Shown in pieces: positions 6,408 through 12,542 of a stretch of 13,356 nucleotides of DNA. The stretch covers positions 5,720 to 19,075 of the forward strand of contig JAEMTJ010000006.1 of NCBI GenBank assembly GCA_016462375.1, given 5' to 3'. How positions within the stretch are numbered: the first letter of the stretch is position 1; the number at the start of each line of letters is the position of its first letter. The notes below the pieces were generated by a model. The model was given only the letters and a program-made list of their open reading frames with translations, made no database searches and was not told the origin of the DNA. Origin of the DNA: Rhodoluna sp. GTDB lineage: Bacteria > Actinomycetota > Actinomycetes > Actinomycetales > Microbacteriaceae. The position numbers and the translations under genes were made by a program.

Positions 6408-7713
6408 GAGCAAAGATCCACTCTTTGAATTTCTAATTGTTGGCGCACTTATAACCGGTGCAGTTTTTGCATTTGCTCCGAATAGCGCCGCTTCTATACC
6501 GGTAGCAAAACCAATCGACAAGCCAAAGCCAACTATCGAACCTGTTTTACCAAGCTATGTAGTTCCTAGCGGTAAGACTCAGACATTAGTCACCGGTCTT
6601 CGAGCTCCCTGGGAATTACTCTTTTTACCTGATGGGCAGGCACTAGTTGATGAGCGCGACAGTGGAACTATCTTGCAGATCTCCAAGGACTACTCAACTC
6701 AAAAGGTTGCCTTTACTTCAACAACACCACCCTGTGTAAAGTTCTGTGAAGGCGGCACGTTAGGTATGGCCTATGCTGCCGATCGACCTGATGGCAAGCT
6801 TTCACTGTTTGTTTTTCTCACCACCTTGACAGACAACAGAATTCTGAAATATGACCTAGACAGTTCTGAGGATCTTTGGTCGCTTTCAAATAAGCGAGTT
6901 CTATTCAGCGGAATAGATCGAAGTGGACTCTCAACAACACACAATGGTGGTCGACTTGCTATTGGTCCAGATGGAAAACTCTGGGTGAGTCTGGGTGACG
7001 CGGGTATGCGGGGTTCAACTTCGCAAAACTGGAATCGCTTAGCCGGGTCTATTTTGCGTCTAAACCTTGATGGCTCAATACCTGAAGATAACCCGCGTGA
7101 AGACTCTCCTGTTTGGGCTAAGGGGCTAAGAGATACCCAGGGCATGGCCTGGGATAACTTTGGGAATATGTGGACAACAGAGTTTGGCCAAGACACCTGG
7201 GATGAACTAAACCTGATGCAAAAGGGTAAGAACTACGGTTGGCCGATAGCTGAAGGTAAATACAAGTTTGCTGAGACTCCATTACCGCAGGGTAATCCTG
7301 GCTCTGACAATCAAGGCACAGCTGAATCCCCAGCACCAACGCCTAACATCCCGACGATGCCTTCTGATAAAGAACTTTTCAATGACTCCCGTTACACAAA
7401 CCCATACTTCACCTGGCATCCAGAAGATGCTGCCTGCAGCGGGATTAGTTTTGTTAGGGGCTCTCTGATCTCCGCTTGTCTTCGCGGTGGAAAGCTTTGG
7501 ATCATGCCGGTACTTGGAGATAAGAAACTTGGCGAACCGCAGGCATTTTTAACTGGAACTTTTGGTCGAATTCGCAAGGCGACCCTTGCCCCTGACGGCA
7601 GTCTTTGGATTATCACCAGCAACAAAGATGGTCGTGGCGGTTGGTCTCAGGGTGGAGAGAAGGCCCAGGATGACCGGGTAATTCGAGTTGAGCTAAAGAC
7701 GGTCTACTACTAA
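6397..7713 (+). CDS. PQQ-type sugar (glucose/sorbosone) dehydrogenase, membrane-anchored or exported
   Basis: This 438-residue protein is a soluble glucose dehydrogenase-like six-bladed propeller. Residues 11-29 form a hydrophobic signal or anchor, followed by a Pro/Lys-rich stretch (35-52). The propeller opens with GLRAPWELLFLPDG (68-80). H182 in THNGGRLAIGPDGKLWVSLGD matches the catalytic-base histidine region of the family. GSILRLNLDGSIPEDNP, GLRDTQGMAWD and TEFGQDTWDELN follow, as in YliI-like aldose dehydrogenases; D replaces the usual N in GxRNxxG. Two cysteine pairs (one at 113/117) fit an extracytoplasmic protein. It probably oxidises aldoses and would require PQQ; no PQQ biosynthesis gene is visible here. 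TTG 6397 is the only start before an upstream in-frame TGA and has a ribosome site AAAGGAAG (6383-6390). The stop overlaps the convergent hydrolase gene by four bases. Confidence 0.85.
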   Translation: MKAKSKDPLFEFLIVGALITGAVFAFAPNSAASIPVAKPIDKPKPTIEPVLPSYVVPSGKTQTLVTGLRAPWELLFLPDGQALVDERDSGTILQISKDYSTQKVAFTSTTPPCVKFCEGGTLGMAYAADRPDGKLSLFVFLTTLTDNRILKYDLDSSEDLWSLSNKRVLFSGIDRSGLSTTHNGGRLAIGPDGKLWVSLGDAGMRGSTSQNWNRLAGSILRLNLDGSIPEDNPREDSPVWAKGLRDTQGMAWDNFGNMWTTEFGQDTWDELNLMQKGKNYGWPIAEGKYKFAETPLPQGNPGSDNQGTAESPAPTPNIPTMPSDKELFNDSRYTNPYFTWHPEDAACSGISFVRGSLISACLRGGKLWIMPVLGDKKLGEPQAFLTGTFGRIRKATLAPDGSLWIITSNKDGRGGWSQGGEKAQDDRVIRVELKTVYY

Positions 7714-7725
7714 AGATTCTTTAGT
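7709..7725. repeat. Palindrome containing the stop codons of two convergent genes
   Basis: ACTAAAGA (7709-7716), one T, then TCTTTAGT (7718-7725) form a perfect eight-base inverted repeat. It includes TAA of the sugar dehydrogenase and TAG (minus strand) of the hydrolase. As RNA it could fold into a six-pair AT-rich stem from either strand, too weak to be a confident terminator. Confidence 0.4.
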
Positions 7726-8558
7726 GCTTCGTCAATAATTTCTAAGCTAAAGAGTCTGCTATGTCCAAAACCTGGAACTATTTTCAGTGTTGAACTCTTG
7801 ACTTTGGAATGTAACCAGATACTGCAAGAAACATCAACATCGGTATCAGCATCACCATGAATAATTTGCAAAGGCTTAGTAATTATCGAAACATCAAGAC
7901 CGTAATCAACTAGAGCCGCATACTCATCTAGCATCCAACCATCAACACCAGATTCAAAAGCGATAGCTCGTTGTTTAAATCTGAATTGTGCGTCAGGGGA
8001 ATTAGCCCAAGCCAAGGTGCCTTCATCGGCGTTAACATACTCAACCATTGGGTCTTTGGCCATATATTCGGGAACCCATTGGGTGAACTTGTCTCTGAGT
8101 TCAGGGCCAAACGCTTTGATGATGTCAAAGAACTTAACTTCATCTTCAGGTGCTTTAGCAAAAGGGTTGAACTCTGGAAGATCAGCTGGCACCAAGCCAG
8201 CAAAGTCAATTCCCTGAGTTGCGTTATCTAGCAGGGCTAGATCGGCAAGCACCCTAGCGCCACCCGCTGAGAAACCTGTCGTGATGAATTCAGCAAAACC
8301 CAGATGGGCAACTACTGCTTTTGTGACCTGAGCATCTTCAGCAACAGGTCTTCTACCAACAACCGTAGATTTGGCATATCCCTGTCTGATTGGGACCGCA
8401 ACTGAGTATCCATGAGAGTTGAACAGCTCAGCCATAGCTGGCGATAGTGGCCTAGGCGAGGGCATGCCGTGGTGCCAAACAATTAGCTTGTCACCACCTT
8501 GGTGCCAATAAGTCTGAGTGATAACTCCAGGAGCTGTTTCAATTAGCAAAGTTTCCAT
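7710..8558 (-). CDS. Alpha/beta hydrolase
   Basis: This 282-residue alpha/beta-hydrolase fold protein has the typical features in order: an HGMPSPR oxyanion-hole segment (30-36), nucleophile S97 in GFSAGG (95-100), a probable acid D238 in HGDADTDVD, and H266 in PGFGHSRLF. Residues 120-225 form a cap region between the core strands. It has no signal peptide, so it is likely cytoplasmic. The HGxP motif and layout resemble proline iminopeptidase and haloalkane-dehalogenase-like esterases, but the substrate is unknown. ATG 8558 is chosen because TAATCT lies exactly six bases upstream, giving a leaderless transcript. It is transcribed against the sugar dehydrogenase, so no operon role is implied. 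Confidence 0.85.
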   Translation of the reverse strand: METLLIETAPGVITQTYWHQGGDKLIVWHHGMPSPRPLSPAMAELFNSHGYSVAVPIRQGYAKSTVVGRRPVAEDAQVTKAVVAHLGFAEFITTGFSAGGARVLADLALLDNATQGIDFAGLVPADLPEFNPFAKAPEDEVKFFDIIKAFGPELRDKFTQWVPEYMAKDPMVEYVNADEGTLAWANSPDAQFRFKQRAIAFESGVDGWMLDEYAALVDYGLDVSIITKPLQIIHGDADTDVDVSCSIWLHSKVKSSTLKIVPGFGHSRLFSLEIIDEALKNL

Positions 8559-8564
8559 ATGGGT

Positions 8565-8570
8565 AGATTA
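8565..8570 (-). promoter_or_regulatory. Leaderless -10 box for the alpha/beta hydrolase
   Basis: The minus strand reads TAATCT, ACCCAT, ATG. The hexamer fits TANNNT and ends six bases before the start, the same geometry as at 5261, 5285 and 10775. No clear -35 box was found. Confidence 0.55.
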
Positions 8571-8621
8571 CTGCCAGAAACAGGACCGAATTGTTACTTA
8601 AATGGCACTTGTTGCTCATCT

Positions 8622-8650
8622 GAGACAGTCTGAAGCGCTTAGAGTAGTGT
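8622..8650 (+). promoter_or_regulatory. Candidate -35/-10 promoter for the secreted modular protein
   Basis: GAGACA (8622-8627, four of six with TTGACA) and TAGTGT (8645-8650) are separated by 17 bases, which predicts a start near 8657 and a leader of about 38 bases. A ribosome site GAAAGG (8683-8688) lies six bases before ATG 8695. GTAGT/ACTAC (8644-8648 and 8655-8659) flank the predicted start as a small inverted repeat. Unlike its neighbours, this gene looks conventionally leadered. Confidence 0.4.
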
Positions 8651-8694
8651 TACAACTACGTTTTGTGCGAAGCGTCTAGCCCGAAAGGCATATC

Positions 8695-10212
8695 ATGCTT
8701 CGCAAATCCCTGACTATTTTCCTAGCTCTACCTCTATTAGTTTTTGGCATCTCCTCGGCTAGTGCCGCAACTCCTCTGGTAGTTACCTTCGAAGCTAATG
8801 ACACCTCAGGGTTTGTTCACATCGACTTTGATGATGGGCCTGATACACGTCCTGCTTTCCAGAAATCAACAGTGGTTGATGGCGTTGATGGGGTCGGTGG
8901 AAAAGTCCTCAAGGTAGTTCGTGGAACTGCCTCTTGGGCTGGAACAACGATCATCAAAGATGGAACCAAGACTCTCATAAAGACCGGTTCATTGTTTGTA
9001 ACTGCAAACATCAACTCTCCTGCAGCTGGTAAGAAGATGCTGATGAAGATTGATAACAAGGACACCCCAACTCAATCTGTTGAAGCTTATGCGACCCAAT
9101 CTTCTGTTGTTGGTTGGCACGAATACACATTTGATTTCTCTGTGCAAAGACCCGGTACTGAAGCCTTTAGTGCTGCCAAACCTGCCACCATGGCGAGCAT
9201 TTTCTTCGACTACACCATAAACCAAGCCGCATCGACTGCTGGTCAGGCATATTATTTGAATGATGTTACTTTTGCTTCTGAATCAGCAGGCACTGGTGGC
9301 GGCGGCGGTGGCGGCGGTGGCGGAGAACCTGTAGTTGCCGCAGCAACACCGTCTCTTCTTACCTATGAAGATGGTGACACTCTTGGTGCGCTAGGTGCAG
9401 CAGAGGCAAACCCAGGGCACCCAGTTGGTATCTTCGGTGGTGGTTCAGCGGCAATCGTGAACGCCCCCCAAGATGTTGGTGGAGCAGGTAACAAGGTGCT
9501 AGCCCTAACTAAAACTGGTGCACAGTGGACTGGCTACAACGTCATCGTTGACACCGAGGGGGCTCTTAGAATCACTAACGCTGCTTTTCCTAGTGTGACT
9601 TTCAACTATCTATCGCCTAAAGCCAATAGCCCAGTAGCGGTTCAGCTTTTCGTCGGTGAAACGATGGAAGCCGAGATGATCCAGAACGCTGATCTTGGAG
9701 TTAACACCTTGAAGTTTGATTTCTCGAAAGCTGCGAACCTGTCAGTTGGTTCTTGGTCAGCTTCTAAGATCTACACCAAGCTGGTTATCTTTCCTGACTT
9801 CCTAGTTGCAGTTAGCACTCCTGCCGATGTCTACTACTTTGACAACATTGCAATCAACGGTGCTGTTACTCCTGGCAATTCAGTAAAGCCAGCAAACGTA
9901 AAAGCAACGAGTATTTCTAACAAGACATTCAAGATAGGAACCACTCTGTCAGCGCTAAAGGGCACCTGGGCTGGAACTGGAACTGTGACTTACAAGTACA
10001 GCTGGTACCGTTGCACAAATAAGGCCACCAATGCTGCTTCGGCAAAGCCGGTTAGTGCGAATAAGTGTTTTGCTATCGCAGGACAGGCCAGCTCTAGATA
10101 CAAGCTGACTAAATCTGACAAGGGTAAATACCTCAGGGTACTGGTCACTGCCACTAACTCCGAGGGAACTACTTACAGCCTGAGCAAGAGCACTTCGGGC
10201 AAGGTTAGCTAA
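8695..10212 (+). CDS. Secreted modular protein: two beta-sandwich modules, Gly10 linker, Ig-like domain
   Basis: I do not recognise a named family. The 505-residue protein begins with a Sec signal peptide (basic MLRK, hydrophobic core, SASA cut near residue 24). Module 1 (about 27-197) and module 2 (about 219-389) look homologous: each opens with a TFEANDT / TYEDGDT strand, has a G-x-KVL segment followed by SWAGTTII / QWTGYNVI, and ends in YYLNDVTF / YYFDNIAI. This pattern suggests jelly-roll, carbohydrate-binding-like domains. Ten glycines (201-210) join them. The C-terminal 400-505 region matches the Ig-like repeat of actinobacterial surface proteins (GTWAGTGTVTYKYSWYRC, a second cysteine at 458, then GKYLRVLVTATNSEG); C440 and C458 could form a disulphide. 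There is no LPXTG or membrane anchor, so it is probably released or bound non-covalently to the surface. No catalytic residues are evident; glycan binding or adhesion is inferred. The ATG is supported by GAAAGG six bases upstream. Confidence 0.8.
   Translation: MLRKSLTIFLALPLLVFGISSASAATPLVVTFEANDTSGFVHIDFDDGPDTRPAFQKSTVVDGVDGVGGKVLKVVRGTASWAGTTIIKDGTKTLIKTGSLFVTANINSPAAGKKMLMKIDNKDTPTQSVEAYATQSSVVGWHEYTFDFSVQRPGTEAFSAAKPATMASIFFDYTINQAASTAGQAYYLNDVTFASESAGTGGGGGGGGGGEPVVAAATPSLLTYEDGDTLGALGAAEANPGHPVGIFGGGSAAIVNAPQDVGGAGNKVLALTKTGAQWTGYNVIVDTEGALRITNAAFPSVTFNYLSPKANSPVAVQLFVGETMEAEMIQNADLGVNTLKFDFSKAANLSVGSWSASKIYTKLVIFPDFLVAVSTPADVYYFDNIAINGAVTPGNSVKPANVKATSISNKTFKIGTTLSALKGTWAGTGTVTYKYSWYRCTNKATNAASAKPVSANKCFAIAGQASSRYKLTKSDKGKYLRVLVTATNSEGTTYSLSKSTSGKVS
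9295..9324 (+). repeat. GGN codon run encoding a ten-glycine linker
   Basis: Ten consecutive glycine codons (mixed GGT/GGC/GGA) join the two modules of the secreted protein. The run is far richer in G and C than its surroundings and, being a near-perfect triplet repeat, may vary in length between strains. Confidence 0.9.
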
Positions 10213-10652
10213 ACACCCGAAGTAGCACGCTTGACTAAAGCCTTGATTTGAGTTTCGATCTTTGGCGTTAGTTTGTTGATTGCAAATGATGTTGGCCACA
10301 TGGCACCCTCGTCTAGTTTTGTCCATTCGGTGAAGCCGAGGGTGTGGTAGCGGACTTTGAACTTGGCTGCATTCTGGAAGAAGCAGATTATTTTGCCATC
10401 TTTACCCGGAAGTGCGTAAGCAGGCATCCCATACCAGGTTTTAGGGGCTAACTCAGGAGCAGCTTTTAGGACTAGTTCATGAATACGATTCGCAATAGTT
10501 CTATCTGGTTCTGGCATGGCTTTGATCTTTGTCAGACAATCCGCAAGGTTGGCTTCTACAACATTTGCTTTAGCTGCACTTCTTAGTTCAGTAGCGCGTT
10601 CCCTAATTGCTTCGCGCTCCGCTTTTGAGAAGTCTGCTTTTTTCACTGCCAT
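10209..10652 (-). CDS. DUF1801-type small protein (YdhG/YjbR-like fold)
   Basis: This is a protein of about 147 residues with a charged helical N-terminus (KKADFSKAEREAIRERATELRS) followed by the DUF1801 core. Conserved features include the helix TIANRIHELVLKAAPELAPKTWYGMPAYAL, where the YGMP segment is diagnostic, then KIICFFQNAAKFKVRYHTLGF. Family members are small cytoplasmic proteins; some are annotated as iron chaperones, but the biochemical role is poorly known. I chose ATG 10652 (MAVKKADFS) over the in-frame ATG at 10673 because AGGA lies seven bases upstream of it and the family normally starts there. Its TAG stop shares CTAA with the TAA of the convergent secreted-protein gene. It diverges from mgtA across a region with a nine-base inverted repeat that covers its likely -10 box (TAGGGT, 10683-10688). 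Confidence 0.82.
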   Translation of the reverse strand: MAVKKADFSKAEREAIRERATELRSAAKANVVEANLADCLTKIKAMPEPDRTIANRIHELVLKAAPELAPKTWYGMPAYALPGKDGKIICFFQNAAKFKVRYHTLGFTEWTKLDEGAMWPTSFAINKLTPKIETQIKALVKRATSGV

Positions 10653-10678
10653 TTCGTATTCCTGCACCTTCATTTAAT

Positions 10679-10706
10679 GATTACCCTAGACAACTAAAGG
10701 GTAATC
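10679..10706. promoter_or_regulatory. Nine-base inverted repeat, candidate operator/promoter of the DUF1801 gene
   Basis: GATTACCCT (10679-10687) and AGGGTAATC (10698-10706) are perfect inverted copies with a 10-base spacer, so the arm centres are 19 bases apart, close to two helical turns. The minus-strand -10-like TAGGGT (10683-10688) lies inside the left arm. A third GATTACC copy sits at 10768-10774, next to the mgtA -10 box. This is the layout expected for a dimeric repressor site, though a hairpin in a leader RNA is also possible. Confidence 0.45.
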
Positions 10707-10774
10707 GGGCAACTCGTAACCTTAGGTTTAGATGGCTTTAACCTTGTGAATACGGCTTCGTTTACTAGATTACC

Positions 10775-10780
10775 TAGTCT
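10775..10780 (+). promoter_or_regulatory. Leaderless -10 box for mgtA
   Basis: The sequence reads TAGTCT, TCGAGC, ATG, the same TANNNT-N6-start geometry as the other leaderless candidates. A five-base inverted repeat ACTAG/CTAGT (10764-10768 and 10774-10778) overlaps it. No obvious -35 box is present. Confidence 0.55.
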
Positions 10781-10786
10781 TCGAGC

Positions 10787-11929
10787 ATGAGAGTAGCGAT
10801 AGTAACCGAGAGTTTCCCACCGGTCTTCAACGGAGTCGCCAACTCAGTGGTGAGGGTACTTGAGACCCTAAAGGCAGAAGGCCACGAGGCGATTGTTATT
10901 GCTCCGACCACTCCAGGTAAGTACTTCAACGGCTTTAGAACCCACAGGGTTCCCTCTCTTCCGCTGTTTCAATTTCAACTTGGTTTACCTAATCCACTGG
11001 TAAGCAAGATACTTGACGATTTCGGGCCAGATGTTGTGCATGCTGCTTCCCCAGTGATGCTAGGAGCACAAGCAGTTGCTTGGGCGGATAGAAACCAAGT
11101 TCCAGCGGTCGCTATATTTCAAACAGATGTTGCAGCTTACGCAGAGCGCTATGGCTTTAAACTGCTCCGACCAATGGTTGACCGAATGATGGCTAACGTC
11201 CATGCGGGCGCAACTATTAACCTTGCTCCAACAACTGAAGTGAGAGATTACTTAGTTCGTCTTGGTCTTTCAAATGTTGAGGTTTGGGGTAGAGGTGTTG
11301 ATCTTGAACTCTTCCACCCTGATCGGAAGAGCACTGAACGTGTCGCCCAGCTTCGGAAACAATTTGCACCAAGTGGACAGAAAATTATTGGCTTTGTCGG
11401 ACGTCTTGCACAGGAGAAACAAGTAGACAGATTCTCTGAACTCTTCTCAGTACCAAATACTACTTTCGTCATAGTTGGGGATGGACCAGAGCGCTTATCT
11501 CTAGAACAGAAGTTCCGAGGAGCTGATGTTCACTTTGTGGGTAAACACAGTGGTGAAGATCTTGCCAATCACTACGCAAGTTTTGATGCCTTTGTCCACT
11601 TTGGCGCTGAAGAAACCTTTGGGCAAACCATCCAAGAAGCACAGGCAGCCGGAGTGCCAGTAATCGCACCTTTTTCTGGCGGCCCTAAATTCCTAATTGA
11701 GACTGGAGTTTCGGGTTACTTGGTTGACCACGAGCTGGTCAACGGCTTCAGCCCAGTGCTAGCAAACCTGCTTGCAGATAAGGAACTTATGGCTCGCATC
11801 GGCGAAGGAGGGCGTCGCAGGGTTCTAGATAAGTCGTGGGCGGCGAACAACGCCAAGCTTTTGGAGTTCTATGCTAGTGCTATGGAAATGATCAAGCCGA
11901 GTATCACCAGCGAGCTTCTCGTTGCTTGA
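10787..11929 (+). CDS. mgtA: GT4-family mannosyltransferase, MgtA-type
   Basis: This 380-residue GT-B glycosyltransferase resembles actinobacterial MgtA, the GDP-mannose-dependent alpha-mannosyltransferase that adds mannose to glucuronosyl-diacylglycerol in corynebacteria. Matching segments include MRVAIVTESFPPVFNGVANSV at the N-terminus, DVVHAASPVMLGAQA, AIFQTDVAAYAERYG and WGRGVDLELFHP. The C-terminal nucleotide-sugar domain has GFVGRLAQEK (R206 and K211, phosphate contacts), VGDGPE, and the EX7E motif E276-E284 in AEETFGQTIQE. Expected location is the cytoplasmic face of the membrane, building glycolipids of the cell envelope. Other GT4 lipid mannosyltransferases such as PimB' are the main alternatives, but the N-terminal half fits MgtA better. 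It is probably transcribed leaderless and overlaps the following DedA gene by eight bases, which suggests a two-gene envelope operon. Confidence 0.85.
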   Translation: MRVAIVTESFPPVFNGVANSVVRVLETLKAEGHEAIVIAPTTPGKYFNGFRTHRVPSLPLFQFQLGLPNPLVSKILDDFGPDVVHAASPVMLGAQAVAWADRNQVPAVAIFQTDVAAYAERYGFKLLRPMVDRMMANVHAGATINLAPTTEVRDYLVRLGLSNVEVWGRGVDLELFHPDRKSTERVAQLRKQFAPSGQKIIGFVGRLAQEKQVDRFSELFSVPNTTFVIVGDGPERLSLEQKFRGADVHFVGKHSGEDLANHYASFDAFVHFGAEETFGQTIQEAQAAGVPVIAPFSGGPKFLIETGVSGYLVDHELVNGFSPVLANLLADKELMARIGEGGRRRVLDKSWAANNAKLLEFYASAMEMIKPSITSELLVA

Positions 11930-12542
11930 TCCACAGTCCCTAATTGAATCCTTCGGTGCGCTTGCAGTTCTAGGTGTTGCGCTGATTCTCTTTATTGAGA
12001 CGGCTACAATTCTTGGTTCTTTCTTACCTGGTGATTCGCTAATTTTCATTCTCGGAATTGCTCTTAGTTCAACGTTGAACTTTCCAATCTGGTTGGCAGT
12101 GCCAATCGTGATTGCTTCTGCCATCGCTGGAAGCCAAGTGGGCTACTGGGTTGGCACTAAAGTTGGTCCTGCCTTATTCAAGAATCGAAAGAAGACGTTT
12201 TTCTTCAATGAAGACACCATTACTAGATCTCATGCAATTATCGAAAGGTATGGCCCTAGAGCCATTGTCCTAGCAAGGTTTATCCCTGTGCTCAGAGCGC
12301 TAGTTCCGATGCTGGTTGGCATCATGGGCATGGATAGTAAAAAGTATCTGCGATACAACATCATTGGAGCAGTGCTCTGGGGCGGCTGTTTACTAGTTCT
12401 AGGCTGGAGTTTAGGTAACCTGCAGATTGTCAAAGACAACCTAGAGCTTTGGGTTATTGGGTTCGTAGTGGTGAGTTCACTACCATTCCCTATCGAAATT
12501 CTTAGGGATTATCTAAAGCGCCGTAAGGCTAAGAAGCTTTAG
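11922..12542 (+). CDS. DedA-family membrane protein
   Basis: This 206-residue integral membrane protein belongs to the DedA (SNARE-associated/VTT) family. Hallmarks are the acidic helix start ALILFIETATILGSFLPGDS (E26 and the LPGDSL turn), GSQVGYWVGTKVG, the ARFIPVLRALVPMLVGIMGMD segment with the conserved FxPxxR arginine, and YNIIGAVLWGGCLLVLGWSLG. Family members maintain membrane homeostasis, and some recycle undecaprenyl phosphate across the membrane. The protein ends in a basic cytoplasmic tail (KRRKAKKL). It starts at TTG 11922, eight bases inside the mgtA end; no ATG or GTG in this frame gives a full first helix, and the ribosome site is weak, so coupling to mgtA is likely. A role moving or recycling lipid carriers for the glycolipid made by MgtA is inference. 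Its last 14 bases overlap the convergent SGNH hydrolase gene. Confidence 0.88.
   Translation: MLDPQSLIESFGALAVLGVALILFIETATILGSFLPGDSLIFILGIALSSTLNFPIWLAVPIVIASAIAGSQVGYWVGTKVGPALFKNRKKTFFFNEDTITRSHAIIERYGPRAIVLARFIPVLRALVPMLVGIMGMDSKKYLRYNIIGAVLWGGCLLVLGWSLGNLQIVKDNLELWVIGFVVVSSLPFPIEILRDYLKRRKAKKL

Noticed and set aside
6771..7196. 141-codon open frame on the minus strand inside the sugar dehydrogenase gene
   Set aside because: It is antisense to a well-supported gene, has no recognisable domain or ribosome site, and has a Ser/Pro/Arg-rich composition typical of shadow frames.
9295..9324. Glycine codon run as a CRISPR-like or mobile-element repeat
   Set aside because: It lies in frame within a coding region and encodes a simple linker; there are no spacers or flanking repeats.
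9955..10326. 123-codon minus-strand frame across the end of the secreted-protein gene and the DUF1801 gene
   Set aside because: It overlaps two convincing genes, in another frame of the DUF1801 gene, and shows no family features.
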